64,000 nt of DNA from JADLAT01 sp964348795 (GCA_964348795.1 CAYGDY010000002.1:124001-188000), one strand, 5' to 3'. Numbered from the stretch's first letter, positions 53,369 to 62,959 are shown. Notes: generated by a model from the sequence alone, not told the origin. Made by a program: numbers and translations.

Positions 53369-55285
53369 ATGACTGCAAACGCCCAAAAAATGCCCCCTGA
53401 AAACAACACCTTGAATTTCAGCGCCGATGTGGCGCGGCTCCTCGATATTGTCGCCCATGCGCTCTATACCAACCATGATGTGTTCCTGCGGGAGCTGATA
53501 TCGAACTCTGCCGATGCCTGCGACCGCTTGCGGTATGAGGCCATCCAGACCCCTGCCCTGACGGCTGACCAACCGCTCTTTCGTATCCATATTTACAAGG
53601 ATACGGACACGCGGACGCTGACCCTCGTGGATAACGGCATCGGGATGGACCGGCAGGAGCTGATCGACAATCTGGGCACCATCGCCAAATCCGGCACGGC
53701 GGCTCTGATGGAGCAGGTCAAAGCCTCTCAAGACAAAGATCCGCTCAAGCTGATCGGGCAATTCGGGGTGGGGTTTTATGCGTCCTATATGGTTGCCAGT
53801 CACGTGAAGGTCATCAGCCGCAAGGCCGGAAGCCCGCAAGCCCATACATGGGAATCCGATGGCAGAACCGGCTTCACCATCCGCGAAGCCACGGCGGAAG
53901 AAGCCAAAACGCTGGATAGCGCACGCGGCACAGCCGTCATTCTGGATATCAAGGACGAAGCCGTGGAATTCCTGATTGATGAGAAAATCCGCCAGACGGT
54001 GGAGCAATATTCCAACCATATTGATGTGAAAATTTTCCTCAACACCCCCGCAGACACGGGCAAGGGGGAAGGCCAGCCGATCAACACCGCCTCGGCCCTG
54101 TGGGCCAGACCCAAATCGGAGATCACGCCGGCGCAATACACCGCCTTTTACCGCGAGATCACGCACGGGTTTGATGAGCCTGTCATGACCTCCCACTGGC
54201 GGGCGGAGGGGAAAATTGAATTCACAGCCCTGCTCTATATCCCCACCATGCGGCCATGGGATCTGTATGATCCCACCCGCAAGAACGCCATGAAGCTCTA
54301 TGTCCGGCGGGTGTTTATCACGGATTCATTGGAAGGGCTGATGTACCCTTGGCTCCGTTTTGTGCGTGGTGTTATTGATTCCGAAGATTTACCCCTCAAT
54401 ATCAGCCGCGAATCTTTGCAATATAATCCGTTGATAGCCAAAATACGCACCAGCGTGACCAAACGGATTTTAGGCGATCTGGACAAACTTTCGCAAAACG
54501 ACTGGCCGGCCTTTATCGCCTTCTGGGGGCAATTCGGCCCCGCCATCAAGGAAGGGCTGTACGATGCGACAGACCACCGCGAGGATTTATTCAAAATCTG
54601 CCGCTTCTATTCGACCTTTGAAAACGGGGAAAAATACACCTCTTTGGGTGAATATCTCGAACGGATGAAGCCGGACCAAAAAGACATCTATTATATCAGC
54701 GGCGAAAATCTGGAGGCGCTCAAAAACTCGCCCCAGATTGAAGGCTTTAAATCCCGCGGGATCGAAGTTCTGTTCATGACAGACACGATTGATGACTTCT
54801 GGCTCCAACAAGTACCGGATTACCAAACCATGACGTTTAAATCCGTGACGCGGGGAGATGTGAGTTTTGGAGAAAAGGCAAATGAAAAACCTGTCCAAAC
54901 ACCGGAGCAAACCACCCTACTCTCCCGCCTGCAGGCGGTTTTGAAAGACGATGTGGCACAGGTCCGGCTCTCAAACCGACTGACGGATTCCCCTGTATGT
55001 CTGGTTGCGCCGGAGGACGGCGTGGATATGCATATGGAACGGGTCCTCAAAATCCACCAGAAATATGCAGGCCAGACCAAGCCCATTCTCGAGATCAACG
55101 CAGGCCATGGCCTGATCCAAAAACTGGAACACATCACCCTGCCGGAAGCCGTGTTTGAGGATATGGCGTTTTTATTACTGGATCAGGCGCGCATCATTCA
55201 AGGCGACTCTCCGAAGGACCCCGCCAAATTCATGGCCCGCATAACAAAGGTGATGGAAAAAGGGATGGATAGCCCTTCCCCATAA
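53369..55285 (+). CDS. htpG: Chaperone HtpG (Hsp90)
   Basis: 638 aa. GHKL ATPase N-domain with ELISNSADACDRLRYEA and DNGIGMD, then middle and dimerisation domains; no C-terminal MEEVD, as expected for bacteria. The ATG at 53369 gives the family N-terminus. Confidence 0.97.
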   Translation: MTANAQKMPPENNTLNFSADVARLLDIVAHALYTNHDVFLRELISNSADACDRLRYEAIQTPALTADQPLFRIHIYKDTDTRTLTLVDNGIGMDRQELIDNLGTIAKSGTAALMEQVKASQDKDPLKLIGQFGVGFYASYMVASHVKVISRKAGSPQAHTWESDGRTGFTIREATAEEAKTLDSARGTAVILDIKDEAVEFLIDEKIRQTVEQYSNHIDVKIFLNTPADTGKGEGQPINTASALWARPKSEITPAQYTAFYREITHGFDEPVMTSHWRAEGKIEFTALLYIPTMRPWDLYDPTRKNAMKLYVRRVFITDSLEGLMYPWLRFVRGVIDSEDLPLNISRESLQYNPLIAKIRTSVTKRILGDLDKLSQNDWPAFIAFWGQFGPAIKEGLYDATDHREDLFKICRFYSTFENGEKYTSLGEYLERMKPDQKDIYYISGENLEALKNSPQIEGFKSRGIEVLFMTDTIDDFWLQQVPDYQTMTFKSVTRGDVSFGEKANEKPVQTPEQTTLLSRLQAVLKDDVAQVRLSNRLTDSPVCLVAPEDGVDMHMERVLKIHQKYAGQTKPILEINAGHGLIQKLEHITLPEAVFEDMAFLLLDQARIIQGDSPKDPAKFMARITKVMEKGMDSPSP

Positions 55286-55369
55286 AAGTACGTCACCCCC
55301 GCCGCACGCGAAGCGTACTGAGAGTGCGGGGGTCCAAGAAAAGGTAAAATTGTCCACACGCCATCAAGT

Positions 55370-56101
55370 TTACTTACACGTCTTTGAAGTGGGATCGTAA
55401 TAACACCCGGGCGTGGAGCAGGTATATTCCTTCTCGGTTTTATTGGCTTTCTTGATTTCCAGCCCTGTGGGCACAATCTTGGATTTTTTGCAATCCCCGC
55501 CCACGAGCGCACCATTATAGGTGTCCATCGGCCCCAGAGAATTCTTGCCCACGGATTGCGGGAAGGCCAGTTTCGTCGCATCCGTCCATTCTTTTTTCCG
55601 GTTTCCCCCTGTACAGGCCGTGGGAAGCGTTCTGGGGTCTTTGGAAAGCAGTTCCTGAAATGTCAGGAACCAGTTTTCATCAAAATTCTTGCACTTCAGA
55701 AACTGCCAGATCTGGGACATTTTTGCACACGTCCCGCCGGATCCATACAAACCGCCTGCAAACTTGTGATCGAAATTCGACTGCAGATACGACTTCAGCG
55801 AAGCCTGAACAAACTTGTTATTCAAAGCATCCTTATCCGCCTGATTCTCGAAACAGGTGTATTCCAGCATACTATCGGGTCTCAGGATAATAAGCTCCGC
55901 CACCTCGACTTCCCGCTCCCCTTCGGCCCATGATCGTGCCTTCATCCGCTTCAGGAATTCCTTATCACAGGCGGGGCCTTCCAGCAAAGGCTCCTCCTTC
56001 TTGGCCGCAGGCGCGACAGGCGCGGAACGGGCCCAAGAAGCAAACAGCCCCTGCCCGAACAACGCCACCAATAAAAAAAGAACAACAAACCGCTTGGTCA
56101 A
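55370..56101 (-). CDS. Hypothetical exported Cys-rich protein
   Basis: 243 aa from a TTG at 56101, which puts a signal peptide (about 1–25) at the N-terminus; a longer in-frame ATG start at 56230 adds a polar segment. The mature part has about eight cysteines and ILRPDSMLEYTCFEN. The pattern faintly resembles proteins seen near type IVB-type secretion genes in alphaproteobacteria, but no such genes are close here. A short CCCCCGC palindrome lies just downstream (55292–55336). Confidence 0.62.
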   Translation of the reverse strand: MTKRFVVLFLLVALFGQGLFASWARSAPVAPAAKKEEPLLEGPACDKEFLKRMKARSWAEGEREVEVAELIILRPDSMLEYTCFENQADKDALNNKFVQASLKSYLQSNFDHKFAGGLYGSGGTCAKMSQIWQFLKCKNFDENWFLTFQELLSKDPRTLPTACTGGNRKKEWTDATKLAFPQSVGKNSLGPMDTYNGALVGGDCKKSKIVPTGLEIKKANKTEKEYTCSTPGCYYDPTSKTCK

Positions 56102-56309
56102 AGCCCCACACCCCGACAAAAAAAAACAAAAACCTTCCTGATCAGTGTAACACAAAATTTTCAAAACTGCATAATTTGAAATCAAAGCATGCGCATGAGA
56201 CACCCCGCCCCCTTCGTCACCCCACCGCATGCAAAGCGTATCTTTAGAGCGAGGACGTCACGATATACGGTGCTTTTCGGCTCTTTTTTACAGATCTAGC
56301 CTGCACACC

Positions 56310-56750
56310 CTAAAACAGGCCCTGATAATGCCGCTCCGTCATCTCATAGATCTCGTCATCGGAAAAATCGAAGTTTTTCCCCAGTTCCTGAATCATGATC
56401 TGGCGCAACAGGTAGCTCAGATCATCCCCGTTTTCGCACCACATATCCATAATGGGCCTGCGGTACAGAATCAGGAGATCATCATCATTCGCGGTCTTTT
56501 TTTCCACGCCCGGGGAGATTTCGCGCCCACTCCTGTACAGCGCCAGCAAATCGTAAGGGTCCGTCAATTCCAGCTCATGCTCGATCGTTTCGTCGGGAAA
56601 CTCCTCCACACGGATGGCCATGCCATCGCAAAATTCCAGAAGCTCGTCCGGTAAATTATCCAGGATCTGAACCGCCAGCACGGAAAGATCGTCCGTACTG
56701 GGTGGCACACTGAAATTCATAATAATCTGCCTGTTCTCCATCATACCCAT
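56310..56750 (-). CDS. Zincin-family (DUF1025-like) protein with lost active site
   Basis: 146 aa. The C-terminal region IMIQELGKNFDFSDDEIYEM aligns with the HExxH-containing motif of PF06262 zincin-like proteins, but both histidines are replaced (Gln and Lys), leaving only the glutamate. It is therefore unlikely to bind zinc or act as a peptidase. ATG 56744 is a possible start closer to the GAAAGGGG ribosome site. Confidence 0.75.
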   Translation of the reverse strand: MGMMENRQIIMNFSVPPSTDDLSVLAVQILDNLPDELLEFCDGMAIRVEEFPDETIEHELELTDPYDLLALYRSGREISPGVEKKTANDDDLLILYRRPIMDMWCENGDDLSYLLRQIMIQELGKNFDFSDDEIYEMTERHYQGLF

Positions 56751-56950
56751 AACCCCTTTCTATCCTGTCCCAATACCCTCTTCCACCGAAAACTGCCCCG
56801 TTGAAAAGACGTTATATGATTCTGATTGCATAATCGTACGATGAAAAAATCCCGTGAACAATGCTTAAAAAAAGAACTCCCCATGTTTCCGTTTTTGATC
56901 GTGGCGGGTTTAACCCTTTTTTATCCTTTTTCGGGTAGGATGAAGGAACC

Positions 56951-57577
56951 ATGCAGAAAGACCTGCATGTTCTGAGTTTGTTATCAACACATGACTGGCG
57001 ATACACCTCGAATATGGCATACAAGCTCGACCACATTACCGTCCTGATCGTCGATGACATGCGCCCCATGCTAGCGCTGACGAAATCCGTTCTCAATTCT
57101 TTCGGGTTTACAAATGTGGTTCTGGCGGAAAACGGAGAAGAAGGCTTCCAGCGTTTTTGCGAGGTCAAACCCGATTTTGTCCTGACGGACTGGCTGATGG
57201 CACCGGTGGACGGGCTTGAAATGACCCGCATGATCCGCAAAGACCCCCGCTCTCCCAATCCGTTTGTTCCCATCATCATGATGACAGGCTTTAGCTCACG
57301 CCTCAGGGTCATGAATGCGCGGGACCACGGCATTACAGAATTCCTCGTCAAGCCCTTTACGGCAAAGGATCTGTACGCCAGAATCTTTCAGATTATTGAA
57401 AAACCAAGAAATTTTGTAGAAACTGAGCAGTTTTTTGGTCCGGACCGCCGGAGAAAGAGAATACAGGATTACATTGGCCCCCGCAGACGGGACGGCGACC
57501 CCCTCGCAAGCCATGCAACGAGCACAACAGCAGACGCTATCTTGAAAAAGCTCAGCGAAGAAGCCCAGAAATTGTAA
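56951..57577 (+). CDS. CheY-like response regulator with GPDRR tail
   Basis: 208 aa. A receiver domain (about 28–150) with the phosphoacceptor in VLTDWLMAP, then a C-terminal tail with FGPDRRR and GPRRRDG, a doubled motif seen in several alphaproteobacterial regulators. AAGGA is 5 nt before the ATG. First of three closely spaced genes. Confidence 0.88.
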   Translation: MQKDLHVLSLLSTHDWRYTSNMAYKLDHITVLIVDDMRPMLALTKSVLNSFGFTNVVLAENGEEGFQRFCEVKPDFVLTDWLMAPVDGLEMTRMIRKDPRSPNPFVPIIMMTGFSSRLRVMNARDHGITEFLVKPFTAKDLYARIFQIIEKPRNFVETEQFFGPDRRRKRIQDYIGPRRRDGDPLASHATSTTADAILKKLSEEAQKL

Positions 57578-57588
57578 AGGGGCCTGCC

Positions 57589-58113
57589 ATGACACACACA
57601 CCGCACGCCCAAACGAAAAAAGCAAAATTCATTACCCCCCCCAATGCCTTGAAAAAAAAGGCGGGGAGCGGAGGTTTGCCGGAAAGTATTCTCAAAAATG
57701 CCCAGAATGTCATGAATCATTTTGAAAATGACTTCCGGCCAGAAGCCCGCAAACTGCTCAAAACCTTCACGCTGGCCCTGATGGAATCGGAACTGGCGCT
57801 CCGTACACAAACAACCACCGCCAACCGTGATTCCCTCATTTTTCCAATCATGCAACTCAAGGCCAATGGCGGGATGTTCAAATTCAACCTGTTGTCCGAT
57901 GTCGCCGATATCTGCCTGCAATTCATGGAAAATCTGGAGCATTACAATCGGGATGCCCTGGATGTGATCCGGATTCACGAACACACGATCGAGGTCATCA
58001 TCAGCAGGAATCTGAGAGGAAACGGCGGGGACGAGGGCTATTCTCTGGTGCAGGAGCTTCACAAGGCCTGCCTGCGCTACCTTAAAAAGTATAAAACGCA
58101 GGAAAAGCTTTAA
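57589..58113 (+). CDS. Hypothetical protein following a response regulator
   Basis: 174 aa, helical, Lys-rich N-terminus (about 8–35). Not recognised; a His-phosphotransfer role is possible from its position but no conserved HPt histidine is evident. It lies 11 bp after the response regulator and 50 bp before the YjfB-like gene. Confidence 0.7.
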   Translation: MTHTPHAQTKKAKFITPPNALKKKAGSGGLPESILKNAQNVMNHFENDFRPEARKLLKTFTLALMESELALRTQTTTANRDSLIFPIMQLKANGGMFKFNLLSDVADICLQFMENLEHYNRDALDVIRIHEHTIEVIISRNLRGNGGDEGYSLVQELHKACLRYLKKYKTQEKL

Positions 58114-58163
58114 GAAAAATTCATTTTTTGATAGTATCATGGAAAGTGAAGGAGAGTCTTGTC

Positions 58164-58340
58164 ATGGAACTACCAGCCACCATCGCCGCAGAACAGGGTT
58201 TGTTAAGACAGAACGTGGCCTTGTCGGTCATCAAGCACTCGGCAGAACAGGATCAGGCCCTTGCGAAGATCCTCGACCAGTCCGTGCGCTCCGCCCCCGT
58301 GAGCCAGACTCATGGGTCGCACGTCAACCTGACCGCCTGA
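58164..58340 (+). CDS. YjfB-type small motility-associated protein
   Basis: 58 aa, helical, pattern QNVALSVIKHSAEQDQALAKIL, matching the YjfB (putative motility protein) family. GGAGAG precedes the ATG at 58164. With the response regulator upstream it suggests a small motility or chemotaxis module. Confidence 0.78.
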   Translation: MELPATIAAEQGLLRQNVALSVIKHSAEQDQALAKILDQSVRSAPVSQTHGSHVNLTA

Positions 58341-58349
58341 GGGCCGCTC

Positions 58350-59351
58350 TCAGGCCGCCTTAGCAATCAGTCCTGAAAACGCCGAAGCCGGACGGGGTCC
58401 GATGTGGGAGATCACCTCCGCCGCCGCCAGTGCCCCCAACTTCCCGCAAGTCTCCAGATCTTTCCCTTCGGTAAAGCCATACAGGAATCCGGCCGCGAAC
58501 TGGTCTCCCGCCCCCGTGGTATCCACCACCTTGGCAACAGGTACGGGCGCAATTTCAATCCGGCGCCCGCCAGAGACAATCACGGCGCCCTTTGCCCCGC
58601 GTGTCAGCACGGCAACCTCCACATTCTTGCTGACGGCACTGGCAGAATCCTCGAAATTTTCTTGCATAAACAGGGCCTTGATCTCTTCCTCGTTCGCAAA
58701 CAAAATATCCACATGGCTTTCAACCAGACGCAGGAAATCACTCCGGTGCCGGTCTACGCAAAACGGATCCGAAAGCGTCAGGGCTACACGGTGTCCGGCC
58801 TCGTGCGCGGTTTCTGCGGCCAGAATAAAGGCTTGCTTGGCCTGATCCCGATCAAACAGATACCCCTCCAGATACGTGACCTTGGCGCTGGCAATCAGTT
58901 CCTGATCAATATCATCAGGGCCCAGCTCCACACTTGCGCCTAAAAACGTGTTCATGGTCCGTTGCGCGTCCGGTGTCACGAGAATCAGGCACCGCCCTGT
59001 TTTTGCACCGGCAATCAAAGATTGCGTTTGAAATGTCACGCCCTGCGCCCGCATATCATGCTGGAAAATGCCTCCGAGATCATCCTGCGCGACCTTGCCG
59101 ATAAAGCCCCCTTGCCCGCCAAAAGAGGCAAAGCCTGCCATGGTGTTGGCCGCCGATCCACCGGATGTTTCAATACCGGCCCCCATTTGCGCATATAAAT
59201 CCAGCGCCCGTTTCTCATCAATCAGAGTCATAACGCCTTTTTCCATGCCGTGCTCCGCCTTTTGCGCGGCCAAAAATTCCTCGCTGGCCTGGGCCAGTAC
59301 ATCCACCAGCGCGTTTCCCACAGCCACAACCCCTCTAACCGGTTCGGACAT
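58350..59351 (-). CDS. Adenosine kinase (PfkB family)
   Basis: 333 aa. Ribokinase fold with GGSAANTMAGFASFGG near the N-terminus and the active-site DTTGAGDQFAAGF at the C-terminus. The adenosine-kinase subtype fits the N-terminal GNALVDVLA pattern of alphaproteobacterial enzymes. Convergent with the YjfB-like gene. Confidence 0.9.
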   Translation of the reverse strand: MSEPVRGVVAVGNALVDVLAQASEEFLAAQKAEHGMEKGVMTLIDEKRALDLYAQMGAGIETSGGSAANTMAGFASFGGQGGFIGKVAQDDLGGIFQHDMRAQGVTFQTQSLIAGAKTGRCLILVTPDAQRTMNTFLGASVELGPDDIDQELIASAKVTYLEGYLFDRDQAKQAFILAAETAHEAGHRVALTLSDPFCVDRHRSDFLRLVESHVDILFANEEEIKALFMQENFEDSASAVSKNVEVAVLTRGAKGAVIVSGGRRIEIAPVPVAKVVDTTGAGDQFAAGFLYGFTEGKDLETCGKLGALAAAEVISHIGPRPASAFSGLIAKAA

Positions 59352-59429
59352 CTTTTGCTTTCCTCTTCTGTCTGATTCGTATAAAAACGGATTTACTCTT
59401 ACACTATTTCACACGAGGGTGCCACGCCT

Positions 59430-59999
59430 ATGCCGCACAATGAAATAAAAACACGCCTTGTTCACGCGGCCCTTGCACTGGCCAGCGAGCAAGGCTGGGC
59501 TCTCACCACCCTGCGGGACATCGCGCGCGAGGCTGAAATCTCTCTCTCCGATCTGTCCGCCTATGCCAGTGACAAGCCCGATATTCTGGCCTTGCTTGGC
59601 AAGCAGATTGACCGGAAAGTGCTGGACAAAACCCATGATTTCTCACCCGAAACCCCGCCACGGGACCGCCTGTTTGATATCCTGATGGAGCGCTTTGACG
59701 TGCTCAATGAATCGCGGGGGGGCATTATCGCCGTTCTGGAGTCCTTTAAGTGCGATCCCAAACAAGCCCTGCTCGCCTGCCCGCATCTGGCGCGCTCCAT
59801 GAACTGGATGCTCGAAGCCGCGCATATCGACACCAACGGCCCCAAAGGCGCGCTCAAAATCATGGGGCTTACATTGATATATCTGAATACCTTGCGGGTC
59901 TGGAAAGACGACGACAGCCCCGATATGGGCAAAACCATGTCCGCCCTCGATAAGGCGCTCGGCAAAGCCGAACAGGCGGCCAATACGCTGGGGTTTTAG
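59430..59999 (+). CDS. TetR-family transcriptional regulator
   Basis: 189 aa. N-terminal TetR helix-turn-helix (ALASEQGWALTTLRDIAREA, about 12–50) and a helical ligand domain. Possible targets are the divergent adenosine kinase (about 80 bp away) or itself. Tail-to-tail with the PfkB-like gene. Confidence 0.88.
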   Translation: MPHNEIKTRLVHAALALASEQGWALTTLRDIAREAEISLSDLSAYASDKPDILALLGKQIDRKVLDKTHDFSPETPPRDRLFDILMERFDVLNESRGGIIAVLESFKCDPKQALLACPHLARSMNWMLEAAHIDTNGPKGALKIMGLTLIYLNTLRVWKDDDSPDMGKTMSALDKALGKAEQAANTLGF

Positions 60000-60854
60000 C
60001 TACCCCGCCGCCAGCGCCTTGACTGCGTCCTGAATGTCCTGCATATGCGGGGCCGTGTACGCCCCCTCTTTCTCCCCCGTCAGGACTGCCGCGATACTGG
60101 CCATTTGCACGGCATCCCTGACCTTGGCCCCTTCATGCAAAAACGCCGCGAAAATTCCGCAGAACGCCTCTTCCATACCGGCAGAATCCTGAATCACCCG
60201 CACGGGAATTCTGGAACGCCAGAGCATGCCATCGGGAAGCTTCACGGAGGCCTCTCCCGCAGGGTGGAAAATAATCAACCCCGCATGATCCTGAAAAGGT
60301 CCCGCCTGCTTTTCGGATACGACCAGATAATCCACATTTTTCAAATCCTCCGGTGGGAGGGTAAATCGCGGCGCCAGATGAAACACCGTTTTGGCCTCCT
60401 GCCGTTTGGCCTTGGCCAGAAGCATGCGGTTCTCCTCTTCCCGCAATTCATTCTGGAGAAGCACAACGGCCTTGTCGTTCAGGAGTTCTTCGGGAATTTG
60501 CGCATGGCTGGTGTCCGCCCCCGCGCCCAGAGAGAACATACTGTGCCGAAGCACCCCGCCTTCGTACACATCCACAACACAACCGGTTTTCTCCGTATCA
60601 CTGCGCGCCACGGCGGATGTGATCACGCCTTCCTGACGCAAATGGGGCAGGATATAGGCCGCCTCGTACCCGTCTCCCGTGCGGGCCACCAACGCCACCT
60701 TGATGCACAGCCGCGCCGCCGCGACCGCCGACAGGGCCCCGCGCCCTCCAATTTCGCTCTCGTAATACTCTGTAAAAATAACGGGCGCGGCCAAGGCCCC
60801 TTGACTTACATCAAGGCGGATTCGTTTCAACACTGTACCGAATACGAAGAGCAT
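60000..60854 (-). CDS. Degenerate PfkB-like sugar kinase
   Basis: 284 aa. Ribokinase-like N-terminus (GGRGALSAVAAARL) but the catalytic GAGD motif is replaced: DSAGMEEAF instead of DTTGAGDAF, so both the anion-hole Gly and the base Asp are changed. Catalysis is doubtful; it may be a non-enzymatic binding protein. The start region overlaps an FNR-like palindrome and lies upstream of hemA. Confidence 0.8.
   Translation of the reverse strand: MLFVFGTVLKRIRLDVSQGALAAPVIFTEYYESEIGGRGALSAVAAARLCIKVALVARTGDGYEAAYILPHLRQEGVITSAVARSDTEKTGCVVDVYEGGVLRHSMFSLGAGADTSHAQIPEELLNDKAVVLLQNELREEENRMLLAKAKRQEAKTVFHLAPRFTLPPEDLKNVDYLVVSEKQAGPFQDHAGLIIFHPAGEASVKLPDGMLWRSRIPVRVIQDSAGMEEAFCGIFAAFLHEGAKVRDAVQMASIAAVLTGEKEGAYTAPHMQDIQDAVKALAAG
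60801..60814. promoter_or_regulatory. FNR/FixK-type palindrome upstream of hemA
   Basis: TTGACTTACATCAA matches TTGAT-N4-ATCAA at 9 of 10 positions. It is 134 bp upstream of hemA and inside the first codons of the divergent PfkB-like gene. FNR-class control of hemA is known in other alphaproteobacteria. Confidence 0.45.
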
Positions 60855-60947
60855 ACATCCCGAGAATAGACTTTATTTTTGATGCAGGATAGAGCATAAA
60901 AGAAAGGGTGTAAGGAATACACCCGCCAAGGAAGGAATTTCAGCGCC

Positions 60948-62177
60948 ATGACCATTTTTGATTACACACGCCACTTCCAGTCCTGCATTGATGATATCAA
61001 GCGGGAAGGCCGGTACAGGACGTTCGCCAATCTCGAGCGGCTGGCCGGACGTTTCCCCAAGGCGATTCACCGTGGCCCTGATGGAACGGAAAAAGAAGTC
61101 ACCATCTGGTGTAGTAATGACTATCTGGGCATGGGGCAACATCCTGTCGTCATCGAGGCGGCCCGTACAGCGCTGGAAAACTCCGGTGCGGGAGCGGGCG
61201 GAACGCGCAATATCTCCGGCACCACGCGGTATCATGTGGAGTTGGAAGAATCTCTGGCCGACCTGCACCGCAAAGACGCGGGGCTCGTGTTTTCCTCCGG
61301 CTATGTCGCGAATGAAGGGGCCTTGGGCACTCTGGGGAAACTTCTCCCTGACTGTGTGATTTTTTCCGATGAACTCAATCACGCCTCCATGATTCACGGC
61401 ATCCGCGATTCTCGGCAGGAAAAACATATTTTCCGGCACAACGATGTGGAGCATCTGGAATCGCTTCTGAAAGCGGTGGATATCAAGCGCCCGAAACTCA
61501 TCGTCTTTGAATCCGTCTATTCGATGGAGGGTGATATCGCGCCGATTGCAGAAATCTGCGCCCTTGCCAAACAATATAACGCCCTGACCTATCTGGACGA
61601 AGTGCATGGCGTGGGGCTCTATGGCCCGCGCGGCGGCGGCGTAGCCGAGGAAATGGGCGTGATGGATCAGGTCGATATTATCGAAGGCACCTTCGGTAAA
61701 GCTTATGGCTCCATGGGCGGATTCATCACGGGTCCCCGCGCCCTTGTGGATGCTGTACGCTCTTTTTCGTCCGTCTTTATTTTCACCACCAGTTTGCCGC
61801 CTGCCGTTCTGGCGGCGGCGCGGGCCGCCGTTGAACATCTGAAAGTCTCGGATATCGAACGCCAGAAAGTCCGCCGGAATGTCAAGCTGTTCAAGGATCT
61901 TCTGGAGAGCGCGGAATTGCCCTTCCTGCGCGGGGAGAGCCACATCGTGCCCCTCATCGTGGGGGAACCCAATTGTTGCAGGGAAGTGAGCGAGGCCCTC
62001 CTACGGAATTATGCGGTCTACGTCCAGCCCATCAACTACCCCACTGTACCACGGGGAACCGAGCGCCTGCGCCTGACAGCCACCGCCGCGCATAGTCTGG
62101 ACGATGTCAGAACCATGGCCGGTGCGCTCCAGTATCTCTGGGAAGCCCACCATATTCAGGCCCGCGCCGTGGCGTAG
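60948..62177 (+). CDS. hemA: 5-aminolevulinate synthase (C4 pathway)
   Basis: Condenses glycine and succinyl-CoA to 5-aminolevulinate, the first heme step in alphaproteobacteria. 409 aa, fold-type I PLP enzyme with DELNHASMIHGIRDS and the PLP lysine in EGTFGKAYG (about Lys251). Full length. Presence of this enzyme, rather than glutamyl-tRNA reductase, supports the alphaproteobacterial assignment. Confidence 0.97.
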   Translation: MTIFDYTRHFQSCIDDIKREGRYRTFANLERLAGRFPKAIHRGPDGTEKEVTIWCSNDYLGMGQHPVVIEAARTALENSGAGAGGTRNISGTTRYHVELEESLADLHRKDAGLVFSSGYVANEGALGTLGKLLPDCVIFSDELNHASMIHGIRDSRQEKHIFRHNDVEHLESLLKAVDIKRPKLIVFESVYSMEGDIAPIAEICALAKQYNALTYLDEVHGVGLYGPRGGGVAEEMGVMDQVDIIEGTFGKAYGSMGGFITGPRALVDAVRSFSSVFIFTTSLPPAVLAAARAAVEHLKVSDIERQKVRRNVKLFKDLLESAELPFLRGESHIVPLIVGEPNCCREVSEALLRNYAVYVQPINYPTVPRGTERLRLTATAAHSLDDVRTMAGALQYLWEAHHIQARAVA

Positions 62178-62184
62178 CCTGAGC

Positions 62185-62270
62185 CATCATCGCGAGCGAA
62201 CACTGTGAGCATGACAATCCAGAAAAAGACTGGATTGCTTCGTCAGCCAAAAGGCTTCCTCGCAATGACG
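62185..62270. repeat. Dispersed repeat family B, copy 2
   Basis: CATCATCGCGAGCG to CTCGCAATGACG, with AATCCAG and TGGATTGCTTCG inside, related to 18708–18796. Sits between hemA and the phosphatase gene. Confidence 0.72.
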
Positions 62271-62327
62271 AGGTTTTTGATATAATTCCCGCTTGCGCGG
62301 GAAAAACATTTATTGCACCCTTCTCCC

Positions 62328-62945
62328 ATGACAACCCTTATCATCGCCCGCCACGGCAATACGTTCTCTGATAATGACACTCTCACTTATGTGGGGGGAC
62401 GCACCGATTTACCTCTCGTTCAAAAAGGTCGAGAACAAGCCAGGGAAATTGGAAAGTATTTAAAAAGAAACAATCTTGTACCAGATGTTGTTTATGCCTC
62501 CCATTTGCAACGCACACTGGACACTGCTCGAATCGCCATAAAAGAAACAGGTATAACAAATCCCGTATATCCACTGGATATTTTCAATGAAATTGACTAC
62601 GGACCAGACGAAAACAAAACCAAGGAAGAAGTTCTCGCCCGCATTGGTGAACAAGCACACAAAGACTGGGAAACTGAAAACATTTTACCTCATGGATGGT
62701 TGCTGGATGCAGAAACCATCATCCAAAACTGGAAAAACTTTGTAGATCATATCCGCGCGCATGACGATAACGAAACCATTCTGGTTGTCACCTCCAACGG
62801 CATTGCCCGCTTTGCACCCCATATTACGGAGGATTTTGAAGGGTTCAAAGCCACACACCCGCTCAAACTCGCCACCGGTGCCTTGTCCATTTTTACCTAC
62901 GAAAACGGCGCGTGGGTGTTAAAAGCATGGAATGTCAGACCTTAA
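62328..62945 (+). CDS. Histidine phosphatase-family protein
   Basis: 205 aa. RHGNT motif at the N-terminus (catalytic His9), phosphate-pocket pattern ASHLQRTLDTA and a second histidine region (TSNGIARFA in place of the usual SHG). The second catalytic His is therefore uncertain. Substrate unknown; phosphoglycerate-mutase-like. The middle of the gene is AT-rich. Confidence 0.85.
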   Translation: MTTLIIARHGNTFSDNDTLTYVGGRTDLPLVQKGREQAREIGKYLKRNNLVPDVVYASHLQRTLDTARIAIKETGITNPVYPLDIFNEIDYGPDENKTKEEVLARIGEQAHKDWETENILPHGWLLDAETIIQNWKNFVDHIRAHDDNETILVVTSNGIARFAPHITEDFEGFKATHPLKLATGALSIFTYENGAWVLKAWNVRP

Positions 62946-62959
62946 AAATTCTATCGCGT

